DNA from: Sulfurovum sp.
Lineage (GTDB): Bacteria > Campylobacterota > Campylobacteria > Campylobacterales > Sulfurovaceae
Direction of reading: 5' to 3'
Length of the DNA: 48,352 bases
Assembly (NCBI GenBank): GCA_020721345.1
Contig: DYMX01000009.1
Coordinates: 1 to 48,352, forward strand
The notes beneath the pieces are model-generated. The model was not told the origin of the DNA and ran no database searches. It saw only the letters and a program-made list of their open reading frames with translations. Shown here one piece after another: positions 16,515 to 25,631 of the stretch. The first letter of the stretch is position 1, and every line of letters starts with the position of its first letter. A program made the translations under genes and the position numbers.

Positions 16515-18059
16515 TTAAAGCGATGCGCCTTTTATAATAAGGAATATTATAGCACCCAAAACCGCTGAGATAGGAACCGTGATTATCCAAGAAGCTATGA
16601 TCTTCTTGATCATCTCAGTTTTAACATACTGCTCACGAAGAACTTTTTTAAGTTTTTTAACGACTTTCTTTTGTTCTTTTACTGCGTTTGTAAGCTCTAA
16701 TCTTCCTTTATAGTCACTCTCGTCACAATTTTCAAGTTTGATTTTCAAATCATCATATTTTTCAACTTCTACATGAAGCTCTTTTTTCTCTTCTCCGACC
16801 TGCTGCTTTGTTCCGAGCCACTCTCTTAAAAAGCCTACGCCAAAAACAGCCCCTATAGCTATATGCGTTGAAGAGACGGGCATACCAAGCTCAGATGCCA
16901 CAAGCACTACAAGCCCAGATGCCACAGTAATAGCAAAAACTCTTATTTGGTCAAGATCTGTTATCTCCGTTCCGACCATTTTGATAAGTTTTGCCCCAAA
17001 AAGCGCCAATCCTACTGAAAGCCCAAGAGCCCCAACAAGCGTAACCCACAAAGGAAGCGCCACATCGCTTGATATAGTCATATTTGTTATAGCATCATTG
17101 ACCGCAGCAAGTGGTCCTATCGCATTTGCTCTATCGTTTGAGCCATGCGCAAAACTTAAAAGCGCGGCTGCAAAGATAAGTGGAATATTGAAATAAGTAT
17201 TTATATTTCCTCTCAGCTCACCTGTTGCTTTTGATATTTTTTTATCAAATTGCGGCTTTACATAAAAATATGTTCCAGCGCCTGCCACTAAACCGATTAT
17301 AGTAGCTATTAGCAAACTTGGCTTTTTCTCTTGAGGCAAAAATGACAATACCGCAACTATATCTTTCCAGACATTTTTAACGCCTTTGTATATAAGATAT
17401 GTTACAAAAAGTGTTACCATAAATGCTATAAGTGCCGGAACTATCTTTTTTGCTGCGTTTAGTTGATCCTCTTTAAATACTATGGATCTTTTTATAAAAA
17501 GTAAGATCAAAGCAGCGAACAGTCCGCCAAGCACAGGAGATATAAACCAAGATGCTACGATCGAACCTATTTTACCCCATGATACTACGGCAAAACCTCC
17601 TGCCATGATACCGGCACCCACAACCCCGCCTACTATAGAGTGAGTTGTTGAAACAGGCGCTTTAAGGTAAGTAGCAAGGTTTAGCCAAAGAGAAGCGGCA
17701 AGCAAAGATGCGCTCATTGTATAAACAAATATCATAGTATCGCCGCCGAAAGCATCTTGAGAAACTATACCGTCCTTGATGGTTCCGACAACATCACCGC
17801 CTGCAATCATTGCCCCTAAAAACTCAAACGCAAAAGCTATCATTATAGCTCCGCCAAGCGTAACTGCGCCTGAACCTACAAGCGGTCCTACATTGTTTGC
17901 AGCGTCATTTGCTCCTATATTCATCGCCATATATGCTCCAAATATAGTTGCAAGTATCAAAAATCCTGCGTTTGGAAGATGACCGAATGAGCTATTTACC
18001 CACCATGCGGCAGCAACAACAAACCCAAAAGATAATATTAGTCTTGAAGTGGTTCCCAT
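16515..18059 (-). CDS. pit: PiT-family low-affinity inorganic phosphate transporter
   Basis: 514 residues with about 11 membrane helices. Both inverted copies of the PiT signature are present: GANDAANNVGPLVGSGA near residue 48 and HGSNDRANAIGPLAAV near residue 305. A charged, coiled-coil-like stretch of about 70 residues (EEKKELHVEVEK...KKVLREQY) precedes the last helix and is likely cytoplasmic. Members use H+ or Na+ to carry phosphate or metal-phosphate. Together with PstSCAB the cell has high- and low-affinity uptake. Three Pho-type repeats in reverse orientation sit at its promoter. Confidence 0.95.
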   Translation of the reverse strand: MGTTSRLILSFGFVVAAAWWVNSSFGHLPNAGFLILATIFGAYMAMNIGANDAANNVGPLVGSGAVTLGGAIMIAFAFEFLGAMIAGGDVVGTIKDGIVSQDAFGGDTMIFVYTMSASLLAASLWLNLATYLKAPVSTTHSIVGGVVGAGIMAGGFAVVSWGKIGSIVASWFISPVLGGLFAALILLFIKRSIVFKEDQLNAAKKIVPALIAFMVTLFVTYLIYKGVKNVWKDIVAVLSFLPQEKKPSLLIATIIGLVAGAGTYFYVKPQFDKKISKATGELRGNINTYFNIPLIFAAALLSFAHGSNDRANAIGPLAAVNDAITNMTISSDVALPLWVTLVGALGLSVGLALFGAKLIKMVGTEITDLDQIRVFAITVASGLVVLVASELGMPVSSTHIAIGAVFGVGFLREWLGTKQQVGEEKKELHVEVEKYDDLKIKLENCDESDYKGRLELTNAVKEQKKVVKKLKKVLREQYVKTEMIKKIIASWIITVPISAVLGAIIFLIIKGASL

Positions 18060-18080
18060 TTTTTCCCTTTTTTATTTAAA

Positions 18081-18149
18081 TCATTTGCAAGGCAAAGCCT
18101 CACTTCATTCAATGTCTTCGGCAGACAGCCCTCGCAACATAGTTGCTTT
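18081..18149 (-). repeat. Three-hairpin repeat, copy C (5' leader of pit)
   Basis: The most divergent copy. Minus-strand order: GCAAC-ATA-GTTGC, GTCT-GCCGA-AGAC, then a rebuilt third stem centred on AGGC-TTT-GCCT. It ends 22 bp before the pit ATG, so unlike copies A and B it would be inside the transcript from the -10 at 18163-18168. Confidence 0.72.
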
Positions 18150-18162
18150 AAAAACATTCAAA

Positions 18163-18205
18163 AGTATATAGAAAAAATGTTACTAAAATGTTACAGAAAT
18201 GTTAT
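18163..18205 (-). promoter_or_regulatory. pit promoter with three inverted Pho-type half-sites
   Basis: On the plus strand three half-sites follow each other at exactly 11-bp steps: TGTTACTAAAA (18178), TGTTACAGAAA (18189) and TGTTAT (18200). They face away from pit. The minus-strand -10 candidate TATACT (18168-18163) is separated from them by 9 nt. The reversed orientation over the -35 zone fits repression by a PhoB-like protein, as known for pit genes elsewhere; this is an inference. Confidence 0.6.
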
Positions 18206-18256
18206 ATTTATGCTAATGTGTGGGTTTTTTGGTGGGATGTGATGGGTAAATAGCCC

Positions 18257-18358
18257 GTCATTGCGAACGAAGTGTGGCACTCCAGTCACTGCGAGGTTTT
18301 GCAAAAACAGTGGCAGTCCACTCTTTTTTATGGATCGCTTCGCTGCGCTCGCAATGAC
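18257..18358. repeat. GTCATTGCGA-type intergenic repeat R1
   Basis: Ends GTCATTGCGA (18257) and CTCGCAATGAC (to 18358) are inverted. A full ~74-bp unit runs from TCACTGCGAG (18285) and contains GTGGCAGTCCA and GGATCGCTTCGC; a partial unit stands in front of it. It fills the gap between the Pho sites of pit and the end of hpf. Confidence 0.8.
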
Positions 18359-18380
18359 CGTCACTGTAAAGAAACTGAAA

Positions 18381-18920
18381 TTAATACAATCCAAACTTAC
18401 CGTCGGCTCTTTTATACATTACTCTCATATTGCCGTCCGCATCATTAAACACGATAAACTGTCTGGACTTTTCTTCTTTTAAATGCTGCATTGCCTCGTC
18501 AATATCTATAGGTTTATGGTCATCTAAGTTCATAGGTACGATCTCTATCTCATCTTCGCTGGCTTCGATTTCGCCGACAGCCTCAGCATCAAGACCTAAG
18601 TCTCTAAAGCTCATGACTTTATGATTTTTTATCTTTTCACTACATCTTCCAAGCGTTTTTTTAACTCTCTCGATCGCTACATCTATGGCGCTATATACAT
18701 CTTTGTCTTTTTGAGAAACAACAATGGTATTTTTGTCTTTTAAATTGATAATAAATTCAACTTTATAGCCTTTTTTACCGTTTTTCTCTTCTGATGATAT
18801 AAGTGTTGAAGCTGAAATGATATCAAGATTGAATTTGTTAAGAGTGTCTATTGCGCTATTCGCATAGTCTTTTATAGCATCTGTCAGATCAAAATGTCGT
18901 CCTACAATACTTCTGTTCAT
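18381..18920 (-). CDS. hpf: Long-form ribosome hibernation promoting factor (HPF)
   Basis: 179 residues, the long (dimerising) type. The N-terminal S30AE fold (1-100: RHFDLTDAIKDYANSAIDTLNKF ... DVYSAIDVAIERVKKTL) binds the 30S decoding site. An acidic linker (EIEASEDEIEIVP) leads to the C-terminal dimerisation domain (MQHLKEEKSRQFIVFNDADGNMRVMYKRADGKFGLY), which pairs two 70S ribosomes into idle 100S. Single gene with AAAGGAG before its ATG. Confidence 0.94.
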   Translation of the reverse strand: MNRSIVGRHFDLTDAIKDYANSAIDTLNKFNLDIISASTLISSEEKNGKKGYKVEFIINLKDKNTIVVSQKDKDVYSAIDVAIERVKKTLGRCSEKIKNHKVMSFRDLGLDAEAVGEIEASEDEIEIVPMNLDDHKPIDIDEAMQHLKEEKSRQFIVFNDADGNMRVMYKRADGKFGLY

Positions 18921-18948
18921 AATTATCTCCTTTTGGATACCTAAATGC

Positions 18949-18963
18949 GTAGATCATATCTAC
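18949..18963 (-). promoter_or_regulatory. Palindrome in the hpf leader
   Basis: GTAGATCATATCTAC has 6-bp inverted arms around a 3-bp centre. It lies between a minus-strand TATAAT-like -10 (about 18975-18985, CATATAATTATAC) and the hpf ATG, with 28 bp to the start codon. It could be an operator or a small leader hairpin. Confidence 0.4.
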
Positions 18964-19006
18964 ATTTATATTGTATAATTATATGCTTAACAGAAGATAA
19001 ATGAGT

Positions 19007-19026
19007 TGTGAGATACTAATCTCACA
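19007..19026 (-). terminator. Stem-loop after the pilin operon
   Basis: TGTGAGAT (19007-19014) and ATCTCACA (19019-19026) form a perfect 8-bp stem with a 4-nt loop, 13 bp beyond the stop of the last pilin gene. No T-run follows on the minus strand, so termination efficiency is uncertain. Confidence 0.5.
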
Positions 19027-19039
19027 CTACTAACTATTA

Positions 19040-19495
19040 CTATATTTTTTGCAGTGTTCTTCTATGATAAACGATAGGATTTGGGGATACAGCAGTATCA
19101 TTATAGGTAACATAAACATCAATGATTGCCGCCGCAACAGTATTATTTACCCCAAATGAAGTTACATCTGGATCTGCAGGCTTATTGCATGTCGCAGGAA
19201 CGCCTGTACCCCCGATATAAGATATAGCCGTACTAACACTGTAGCCGTCAGTTGCAGTTCCAACAGCACCGTTTATATTGTTTACGCAGTTATTGTTGGT
19301 TGCTCTATCATACTCTGTAATTGCCATGATCGCAAGTTCTGTATAGCTTTTTGCATAAAGCTGTGCTTGTTCTTTTCTATACTGCATTGTAGTACTCTGA
19401 GCAGTACTTGCTACCATATTGAGCGATAGTATAGCAATGGTTGCAAGTATCAGTATGACAAATATAGCCGTGACCATAGAAAATGCTTTTCTCAT
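19040..19495 (-). CDS. Minor pilin/pseudopilin-like protein lacking Glu5
   Basis: 151 residues. A class-III type leader MRKA is followed by a hydrophobic helix (FSMVTAIFVILILATIAIL). Mature residue 5 is Thr rather than the Glu that nearly all pilins have; in type II secretion this is the mark of GspK, which sits at the tip. The peptidase would cut after Ala4. Two Cys in the C-terminal domain may form a disulfide. Its ATG overlaps the stop of the preceding pilin gene (ATGA). Probably exported and assembled with the two pilins and the large surface protein. Confidence 0.72.
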   Translation of the reverse strand: MRKAFSMVTAIFVILILATIAILSLNMVASTAQSTTMQYRKEQAQLYAKSYTELAIMAITEYDRATNNNCVNNINGAVGTATDGYSVSTAISYIGGTGVPATCNKPADPDVTSFGVNNTVAAAIIDVYVTYNDTAVSPNPIVYHRRTLQKI

Positions 19496-20430
19496 CTTAT
19501 GACCGCCTTTTCTTTACATACGGATATAAAATCAGTCGTGCCTCCACCAATTGGCTGTTTGATACATATTTTTATCCTTATATCATTTTTTGATACAGGA
19601 TTTTGAGCAGCTTTAAAAACAGAAACATTTGTTGCTATTACTTGTCTTCCTATTCCTGCGGTATTAAAATTTTCTCCTCTCCAAGGCTGATAGCCATATC
19701 GTAGCTCAAGATCAAAAACATCATTTGTGCCATCTTGATTAATGTCTCTTTCATTCATTGGAACAAGAGCATAGGCGCTCCAAGCCACACCATACATATC
19801 AGCTGTAACCTTGGGAGTATTTGGCATAGCCAAACTTGTTCCCGTACTGCCGGTCATTGCAAATGCACATTTATTGTCATATGCTTGACTATTCATGCCC
19901 ATTGTATCCGGAGAATACCTTATTCCTCCCGGAGCACAGTTATCCGTTTTAAACAAAACTATAGCATCGCTAAGTCCTGCGCCTCCAAGATTTGTGACAA
20001 CAGTGCCGATATTATCCAAAGAACTTCCCGGTGTCGGACATAATGTTCTTGTAGAGTTTTGCACATCACAGTATCCGCTCCATCCTGGTGTTCCGGTAGC
20101 TTCAAAACTATCTCCGTCTGTACCTATCCACTCTACAACACGATCAGTTTGATCATTCTCATCTGCATCACCAAGCTGTATTATTCCTGTATTGTTTGTA
20201 TTTTTAAAAACAACACTCCATGGCAAGGCATAGCTTAAACGGTTTGATATCTGCTCCAATGCCAACTCGGACTTGAATGCCGCTACACTTGTAGCTTTTT
20301 GAGGAATGGTATTTTTAAAGACCTGAGCGATCGTATCCGCACTCATTGAAGCAACAATGCCTAATACCGTTATAACAAATACCAACTCGACCAAGCTGAA
20401 TGCTTTTCTAAAATTACAAATCTTTTTCAT
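19492..20430 (-). CDS. Prepilin-like protein with a Ca2+-type loop
   Basis: 312 residues. Leader MKKICNFRKA, cut after Ala10, then FSLVELVFVITVLGIVASM with Glu5 of the mature protein in place. The large globular part contains DINQDGTND (residues 229-237), which matches a DxNxDGxxD EF-hand-like calcium loop, and several Cys pairs. Size and position resemble PilW-type minor pilins, but I see no secure orthology. Overlaps both neighbours by ATGA, so translation is coupled through the whole operon. Confidence 0.75.
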   Translation of the reverse strand: MKKICNFRKAFSLVELVFVITVLGIVASMSADTIAQVFKNTIPQKATSVAAFKSELALEQISNRLSYALPWSVVFKNTNNTGIIQLGDADENDQTDRVVEWIGTDGDSFEATGTPGWSGYCDVQNSTRTLCPTPGSSLDNIGTVVTNLGGAGLSDAIVLFKTDNCAPGGIRYSPDTMGMNSQAYDNKCAFAMTGSTGTSLAMPNTPKVTADMYGVAWSAYALVPMNERDINQDGTNDVFDLELRYGYQPWRGENFNTAGIGRQVIATNVSVFKAAQNPVSKNDIRIKICIKQPIGGGTTDFISVCKEKAVIR

Positions 20431-21107
20431 AATTGTTCTCTTGTTGCCGCTACCGATGAGCCTATATTGCAGCTAAATCCGTTTAATGTTATACTTTTCT
20501 CAGCCATTGCCGTTGAAGTAAGAGTAGTGGTTACTCTTTTGATGTTTGTAGTACCGCCAGCTGTTACCACGGGATCAAAATTAAAAGTGGTTGCGGCTCC
20601 AAGCGTTATGTTATCAGGATAGTATTTGACAGCGGTAGCCATTACTACAGTAGTATCCGCATAGTCTCCGCTATAAGTTGGATTTGTCTGATCCTGATAA
20701 ACTGCAACCTGAGCTGCCAATCCATCATAATCACCTATATCATCAGTGCCGCTTATAGTTGCTATTGTTGCTTGTTGCGCTATGATATCTCTTGCGCCAG
20801 AGTTTAGCGGAGAAGGCAATTGATTTCTGCCGCTTCTAGCCGAAAAACTTACTGAATCTGTTGAGAGTATGGTTGTTTCTGTTGCCGGATTTACAAGCTT
20901 ATTGTATGCGCTGTCCCATGGTTTTGACATTATGAGATTTATATTTGATGCAACTTCTGAAACAGACTCTTGCATCATGGCACTTTGACTCCCTTTTACG
21001 GTTTGAGATGTGATCATAGGAATTGCAAGCATTGCTATACCCATAACAACTATAGAAAATATCAATTCTATCATTGCTACGGCTTTTCTTGTGCTTTTCA
21101 TTGTCAT
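20427..21107 (-). CDS. Prepilin-like protein (PilV-like position)
   Basis: 226 residues from ATG 21107, which overlaps the stop of the large surface protein (TAATG); a TTG three codons upstream is possible. Leader ends RKA, mature start VAMIELIFSIVVMGIAMLAIP with Glu5 present. The rest is Ser/Thr/Ala-rich without a recognised domain. It is the first of three prepilin genes behind the giant gene and is probably a minor pilin. Confidence 0.72.
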   Translation of the reverse strand: MTMKSTRKAVAMIELIFSIVVMGIAMLAIPMITSQTVKGSQSAMMQESVSEVASNINLIMSKPWDSAYNKLVNPATETTILSTDSVSFSARSGRNQLPSPLNSGARDIIAQQATIATISGTDDIGDYDGLAAQVAVYQDQTNPTYSGDYADTTVVMATAVKYYPDNITLGAATTFNFDPVVTAGGTTNIKRVTTTLTSTAMAEKSITLNGFSCNIGSSVAATREQL

Positions 21108-24100
21108 TACCAATTTAACCTATTTTTAGCATTACCTGAAGCCGGTTGGTTAACTACATTTCCAGTTTTTCCTTTACCCACCCAATTGTATCCTGTATCA
21201 ACAAAGTTAATAGCAAATTCAGGCAATCCGTTTTTATCTCTATCTTTATTATATCTGAGCCATATGCTAGGATCTACCTGAACTACAACTTTATTTGATC
21301 TCTCCGCAGGTCTTAAATATGCTATCTCGACATCAGGCGTGATGCCTGTCGTATTTATTGTATTGCTGTTGAACATGACATTTGCAGAAGGCGATATAGT
21401 AGGAGTTCCTTTTTCTTGACTTATCACTCTTAGCTCATCTATCTGTCCATCAGCTTCATTTACAGAATGACCGATTACTCTGTACCACGATGTATCAACA
21501 GCAGTAGTATCAAGAACTCCATTGTTTACCAATATTCCACCTGGAGCGCTTGGTAAATAAGCCAAAGTATTAAATTTTGTTTTAACACTATCATCTTGTA
21601 CTGATTTGCCATTTGGTAGATGTCTTTCAAGGTCGGTATAGACTCTACCGTAAATAAATTTAAACGAGTTATCTGCAATATCAACAACACCGCCGCTAAA
21701 GTACTCTTTTTCTTCGCCTATTTTATTTGTACTCACGCCGTCTCTCCAAGCCGTTACTTGAAGATTATCACTGCCTATCAGCGCTGAGCTCAGTTTAACA
21801 AACAGTATCTCTATAGGTCTGACTGCCACATAATATAGTTTATTGATATTGTATCTAAGGTCATAAACCAAATTTCCAAGAGATGCATCCAAAAAGTTAT
21901 CCTTGCTTGCTTGTGTTTGAATTATATCATCATAGTTGCTTCCGTCCGTTGTATCCTCTGTACTTTTTGTAACCACAGGGCTAGCAGATGAAAAACTTCC
22001 GCTATTGAAACTTTCGGCAAGATGTAATGAAGGAATGGTATCTCCGCCTTGCAGGATCGTTCCGTCCGTATTTTCCGCTTTTACATCTTTACCATCAAGC
22101 TGCGTAGTTGTGTACTGTGTAAATAGATTTACATTTTGCGCCATACATCCTGCAGTAAAGTTCGATACTGTATCGCCTTTGGCGTTTTTAGCTGCCATGG
22201 CTCCAGTAAACTGTGCTGCCATATTGTAATCTGAATCAACCTTATCAAGATTGTTCATATAAACCCATTTTGTTCCGTGAGCAGGATATGAACCGTACAC
22301 AATGCTTTGAATGTCAATTTTGGCAGGCACAAACTTAACTGGTATTTTGTTGAATTTGACGCCGCTATTTACTTCAAAAGACTGAACATCACAGCCAACT
22401 CCATTGATTCCCCCTGAAAGAATCGTACTATCTACCGAACAATCATCTCTTCCCGTTGAAACTGATGCTTTATATGGATATCTCGCCTGATCTACGAGCG
22501 TCCAATCTTTGTCCACTAAAACAACATCATAATTGCCAACATTATCATTTTCAAGTTTCCATCCAGAAGTTCCGACATCAAATCTTTTATGTGAACTGTC
22601 GGCGCAATTTGTTATATCTCCGCTATTATTTACAAGAGTATTGTTAAATTTAATGCCAAAAAACTCTTTTAGAGTATCAAATGTACTGTTTACAACATCT
22701 CTAGCATCGCTTGAAATTCTTCTAAAATAATATCCCGCGGGATTAGCTTGATCATTTGCGCTTTTTGCGACCATTTCTACTACATAATCATCCAAAACAC
22801 CGCTTATGAGATTGTGTATCAATGATGATAATGTATCATTTTTTTTGATTTCTAAGGCTTTACTTTTTGCGCTCAGCTCAACTCCATAAGGACGTACCGA
22901 GAAATTATCCCTTGAGCATATAGGTTGAGAATAAAACTTTCTTAAACATTGGTAACATTCTTCATCGATGGAACTGCTTCCACACTCTGTGTCACACCCG
23001 TCAACCGTTTTATAGTATGGATCATTAGCGTATAGATCTTTAAAACATGTGCCACTTGTATTTATGCAGTTGTTATTCTGCACGATATCATCAAGTTTCC
23101 CATCGCCGTTATAGTCTGCCACAAGCGCCCACATTCTGATACCGGCATTTCTCATTGCATATTTATTATCATCCGCACTAAATGGGAGGTCTGTCGTAAT
23201 ACTGTTTGCAAATTGACTAAAACGCCTTTGACCGTCACTCCATGTTTTTCCATTCGATGAATCTTCGCAAATCCTGTCGAAATTGTATTTATTTTCATCA
23301 TAGCTTCCAAGACTTTGGAATGACGGTATCTCAAAAGGTTCAACTTCTATGGCGCCGGTAAATGCTGTCCTGACCGTATATTCCCCGCTCCCGTCTTTTG
23401 TATAAGCTACCGCCTGTAAAGTATAATCCGTTCCTGTAACTTGCGTACTTAGAGCATAGTCTCCGGGACTAGCATTATACTTTTCAATATTGAACTGATA
23501 CCACATAGGATTGTATGTAAGTGTTCCAGGACAAACTTCAAGCGTTCCGTCACTTGTTGAATATGTATATTCCGTTAATGTTGTCTGGTCGTCTGCATCA
23601 AGAGCTAATGATGCGGTCACATCGACATTCAACTCCAAAGTTGAGCCATACAGCTTATCTGCATCAAAATTTGATATCGCATACAAGCTTTTAAATGGCT
23701 CTATGACTCCTTTTTCTCCTCCGCTTCCTGACTTATCGGTTCCTATATAATAAATCCCATCTACATTATCAATATATTCAGCTTCCTCATAAGCATAAAC
23801 ATCCGGATTTTGAACCCAGGCATCTGTAAAAGTAAGTTCAGGCGGATTTGATGATGTAGGAGAAGTTTTATCTAGCCAGTAAGCCTTCATGGAACTTTTT
23901 ACATATGGGAAGTCTCCTTCTAGGGATCTTATAAATACTTTTGACTGCAATGTTCCGTCATTTTTATGCGGTATAAATGTTCTATCTGTTGCATCTTTTT
24001 GCATCAATTCACCGTTTAGAAGCGCACTATAGTCATAGCATAGTTTTGGCAAATACAAGTCTGTTGAAAATCCAAATACGGCAGGAAAATAACCGTCTCC

Positions 24101-25549
24101 GTTACTTTTTAGAGTTATTTGTGTAGATGTTTGATTATTTGTGATAATATTTTGACCATTGGTGCCTACATTGAATGAATCTATATCTATACCTATCGTA
24201 TTGTGGCAGCTTGGACTTCTTGTATCAACATATGATCCATCATCGGTAACAGTGGCATTCATGATGTCATCCTGTGGATTTTTACTATCAGACAATTTGG
24301 TGGCCACACCTGCTTTATTCGTCAGCTGAATATAATCTCCGGCTGCCGTAACATCTCCTTCTCCTGCAAAAAACAAAAATTTAGAGTTAACATCATCGGC
24401 TATCGGAGTTTTAAACCCGCTCAATGTATATGTTTTTGATGTGAATACATCTACTCCATTATTGTCACTGGAAGAGATACCGACATATCCATCAAATATT
24501 GTTATATTTTTTGTTGTAGTATTTTTATTTTTATATATTACAACTATAGACCAAGCGCCATATGCACCACCTGTTGGTTTTCCGACTTGGCTTTTTACAT
24601 CTGCAACCATATATGTTGTGCCACTGACTCCTGCTTTAACATAATCAGTAACATCGGTCATGCCTTGATAATACCATCTTTTTTTTTCTGTGCCAAAATA
24701 TACCCAATTAAATTTATCGGCTGTCACGTCTGTATAAGTTCCCATTGCCGGTGTTTTTAGCTTCACTGTTTGTGAAGCATCCTGCTCTGCTTGATGGGTC
24801 GCATAACCATCAGAAAACTCATAGTACCCCTGCCAATACAGACCTGCCCAGACTATATCGTCACTAGTGGCACCTGTAGGCAGATTTAATTCAGCACTTG
24901 TCGAGTTTGATGTAGCGCCATTTGAATCTATATCAATATATTCTACATTTATATTATTATTTCTCGTATTGTCTGCCGCGCAACTGTTCGTAGCAGCATT
25001 TCTCATAATAGAATTTCCGATTATCTTCATATCTCCTCTGATATTTGCTTTTTTTACTATAGTGTAGTCTCTTGTATTTGAAGAGGAGTATGGAGATAAT
25101 GTATCATCATTTAGAATTTTTCCGATTCCTGCATCATCACTGATTGTCACAGGATGAGAGGAAGAACTAGAAGATTTAGCACTTGAAAGTCTTACATTAA
25201 ATATTTCATCTGACTCATAAGTTGTGTCTGCTATTACCGTAACATTAAATGTTTTTCCGCTACAGCCCCCGGTTGTTGTTGGCTTTATGCTAATAGTACC
25301 GCTTGTTGATGTATAATCGCTACCTGCTGTTGCGGTACTGTTGCTTGTAGCATAATTTACGCTATATGTTACATTTTTGTAGCATTCTCCAGATAATGAA
25401 ACTGTAAAAGTGAAAGTTGTATTAGCACCACTTCCCTCATTCTTGGTTACATCATTTATACTAAAACTAGAATTGGCGCCAAAACCAAAAACTGTCCCAA
25501 AAAATATTATAAAAGCTATAATTCTTTTTAAAATTGATAATATATTCAT
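21107..25549 (-). CDS. Giant secreted surface protein with Calx-beta domain, probable pilus-tip adhesin
   Basis: 1,480 residues with a signal peptide (cut near GFGANS, about residue 24). Residues ~28-150 are a Calx-beta domain (YATSNSTATAGSDYTSTSGTI ... IADTTYESDEIFNV ... DDAGIGKILNDD), a calcium-binding beta fold. Residues ~180-480 look like a DUF3344-type beta region (DDIVWAGLYWQGYY). DYNGDGKLDD (812-821) is a calcium-loop motif of the PilY1 kind. A Cys-rich stretch (about 825-865, CINTSGTC ... CDTECG ... CYQCL) follows. No membrane anchor or autotransporter barrel is seen at the C-terminus. GGAGG stands 5 nt from the ATG. As first gene of an operon with three prepilin genes it is a candidate tip adhesin; function not shown. 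Confidence 0.78.
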   Translation of the reverse strand: MNILSILKRIIAFIIFFGTVFGFGANSSFSINDVTKNEGSGANTTFTFTVSLSGECYKNVTYSVNYATSNSTATAGSDYTSTSGTISIKPTTTGGCSGKTFNVTVIADTTYESDEIFNVRLSSAKSSSSSSHPVTISDDAGIGKILNDDTLSPYSSSNTRDYTIVKKANIRGDMKIIGNSIMRNAATNSCAADNTRNNNINVEYIDIDSNGATSNSTSAELNLPTGATSDDIVWAGLYWQGYYEFSDGYATHQAEQDASQTVKLKTPAMGTYTDVTADKFNWVYFGTEKKRWYYQGMTDVTDYVKAGVSGTTYMVADVKSQVGKPTGGAYGAWSIVVIYKNKNTTTKNITIFDGYVGISSSDNNGVDVFTSKTYTLSGFKTPIADDVNSKFLFFAGEGDVTAAGDYIQLTNKAGVATKLSDSKNPQDDIMNATVTDDGSYVDTRSPSCHNTIGIDIDSFNVGTNGQNIITNNQTSTQITLKSNGDGYFPAVFGFSTDLYLPKLCYDYSALLNGELMQKDATDRTFIPHKNDGTLQSKVFIRSLEGDFPYVKSSMKAYWLDKTSPTSSNPPELTFTDAWVQNPDVYAYEEAEYIDNVDGIYYIGTDKSGSGGEKGVIEPFKSLYAISNFDADKLYGSTLELNVDVTASLALDADDQTTLTEYTYSTSDGTLEVCPGTLTYNPMWYQFNIEKYNASPGDYALSTQVTGTDYTLQAVAYTKDGSGEYTVRTAFTGAIEVEPFEIPSFQSLGSYDENKYNFDRICEDSSNGKTWSDGQRRFSQFANSITTDLPFSADDNKYAMRNAGIRMWALVADYNGDGKLDDIVQNNNCINTSGTCFKDLYANDPYYKTVDGCDTECGSSSIDEECYQCLRKFYSQPICSRDNFSVRPYGVELSAKSKALEIKKNDTLSSLIHNLISGVLDDYVVEMVAKSANDQANPAGYYFRRISSDARDVVNSTFDTLKEFFGIKFNNTLVNNSGDITNCADSSHKRFDVGTSGWKLENDNVGNYDVVLVDKDWTLVDQARYPYKASVSTGRDDCSVDSTILSGGINGVGCDVQSFEVNSGVKFNKIPVKFVPAKIDIQSIVYGSYPAHGTKWVYMNNLDKVDSDYNMAAQFTGAMAAKNAKGDTVSNFTAGCMAQNVNLFTQYTTTQLDGKDVKAENTDGTILQGGDTIPSLHLAESFNSGSFSSASPVVTKSTEDTTDGSNYDDIIQTQASKDNFLDASLGNLVYDLRYNINKLYYVAVRPIEILFVKLSSALIGSDNLQVTAWRDGVSTNKIGEEKEYFSGGVVDIADNSFKFIYGRVYTDLERHLPNGKSVQDDSVKTKFNTLAYLPSAPGGILVNNGVLDTTAVDTSWYRVIGHSVNEADGQIDELRVISQEKGTPTISPSANVMFNSNTINTTGITPDVEIAYLRPAERSNKVVVQVDPSIWLRYNKDRDKNGLPEFAINFVDTGYNWVGKGKTGNVVNQPASGNAKNRLNW

Positions 25550-25598
25550 CTTGCACCTCCTAAGGCACCTTTAAAACTCCGTATTTATACCTATTTCT

Positions 25599-25604
25599 AT
25601 AATA
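25599..25604 (-). promoter_or_regulatory. Possible -10 of the adhesin-pilin operon
   Basis: On the minus strand GTAGTATTATAGAAATAGG holds TATTAT about 50 nt before the ATG of the giant gene. A second AT box (GTATAAAT) follows closer to the gene. No distinctive operator is seen. Confidence 0.4.
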
Positions 25605-25631
25605 CTACAAAATATATAAAAAAGCAATATA

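Noticed and set aside
18257-18358. Insertion sequence remains
   Set aside because: Inverted ends exist but no transposase fragment is encoded; treated as a non-autonomous repeat.
21936-25067. Plus-strand open frames opposite the giant surface protein
   Set aside because: They are short, have no ribosome sites and mirror the low-complexity Ser/Thr codons of the real gene.
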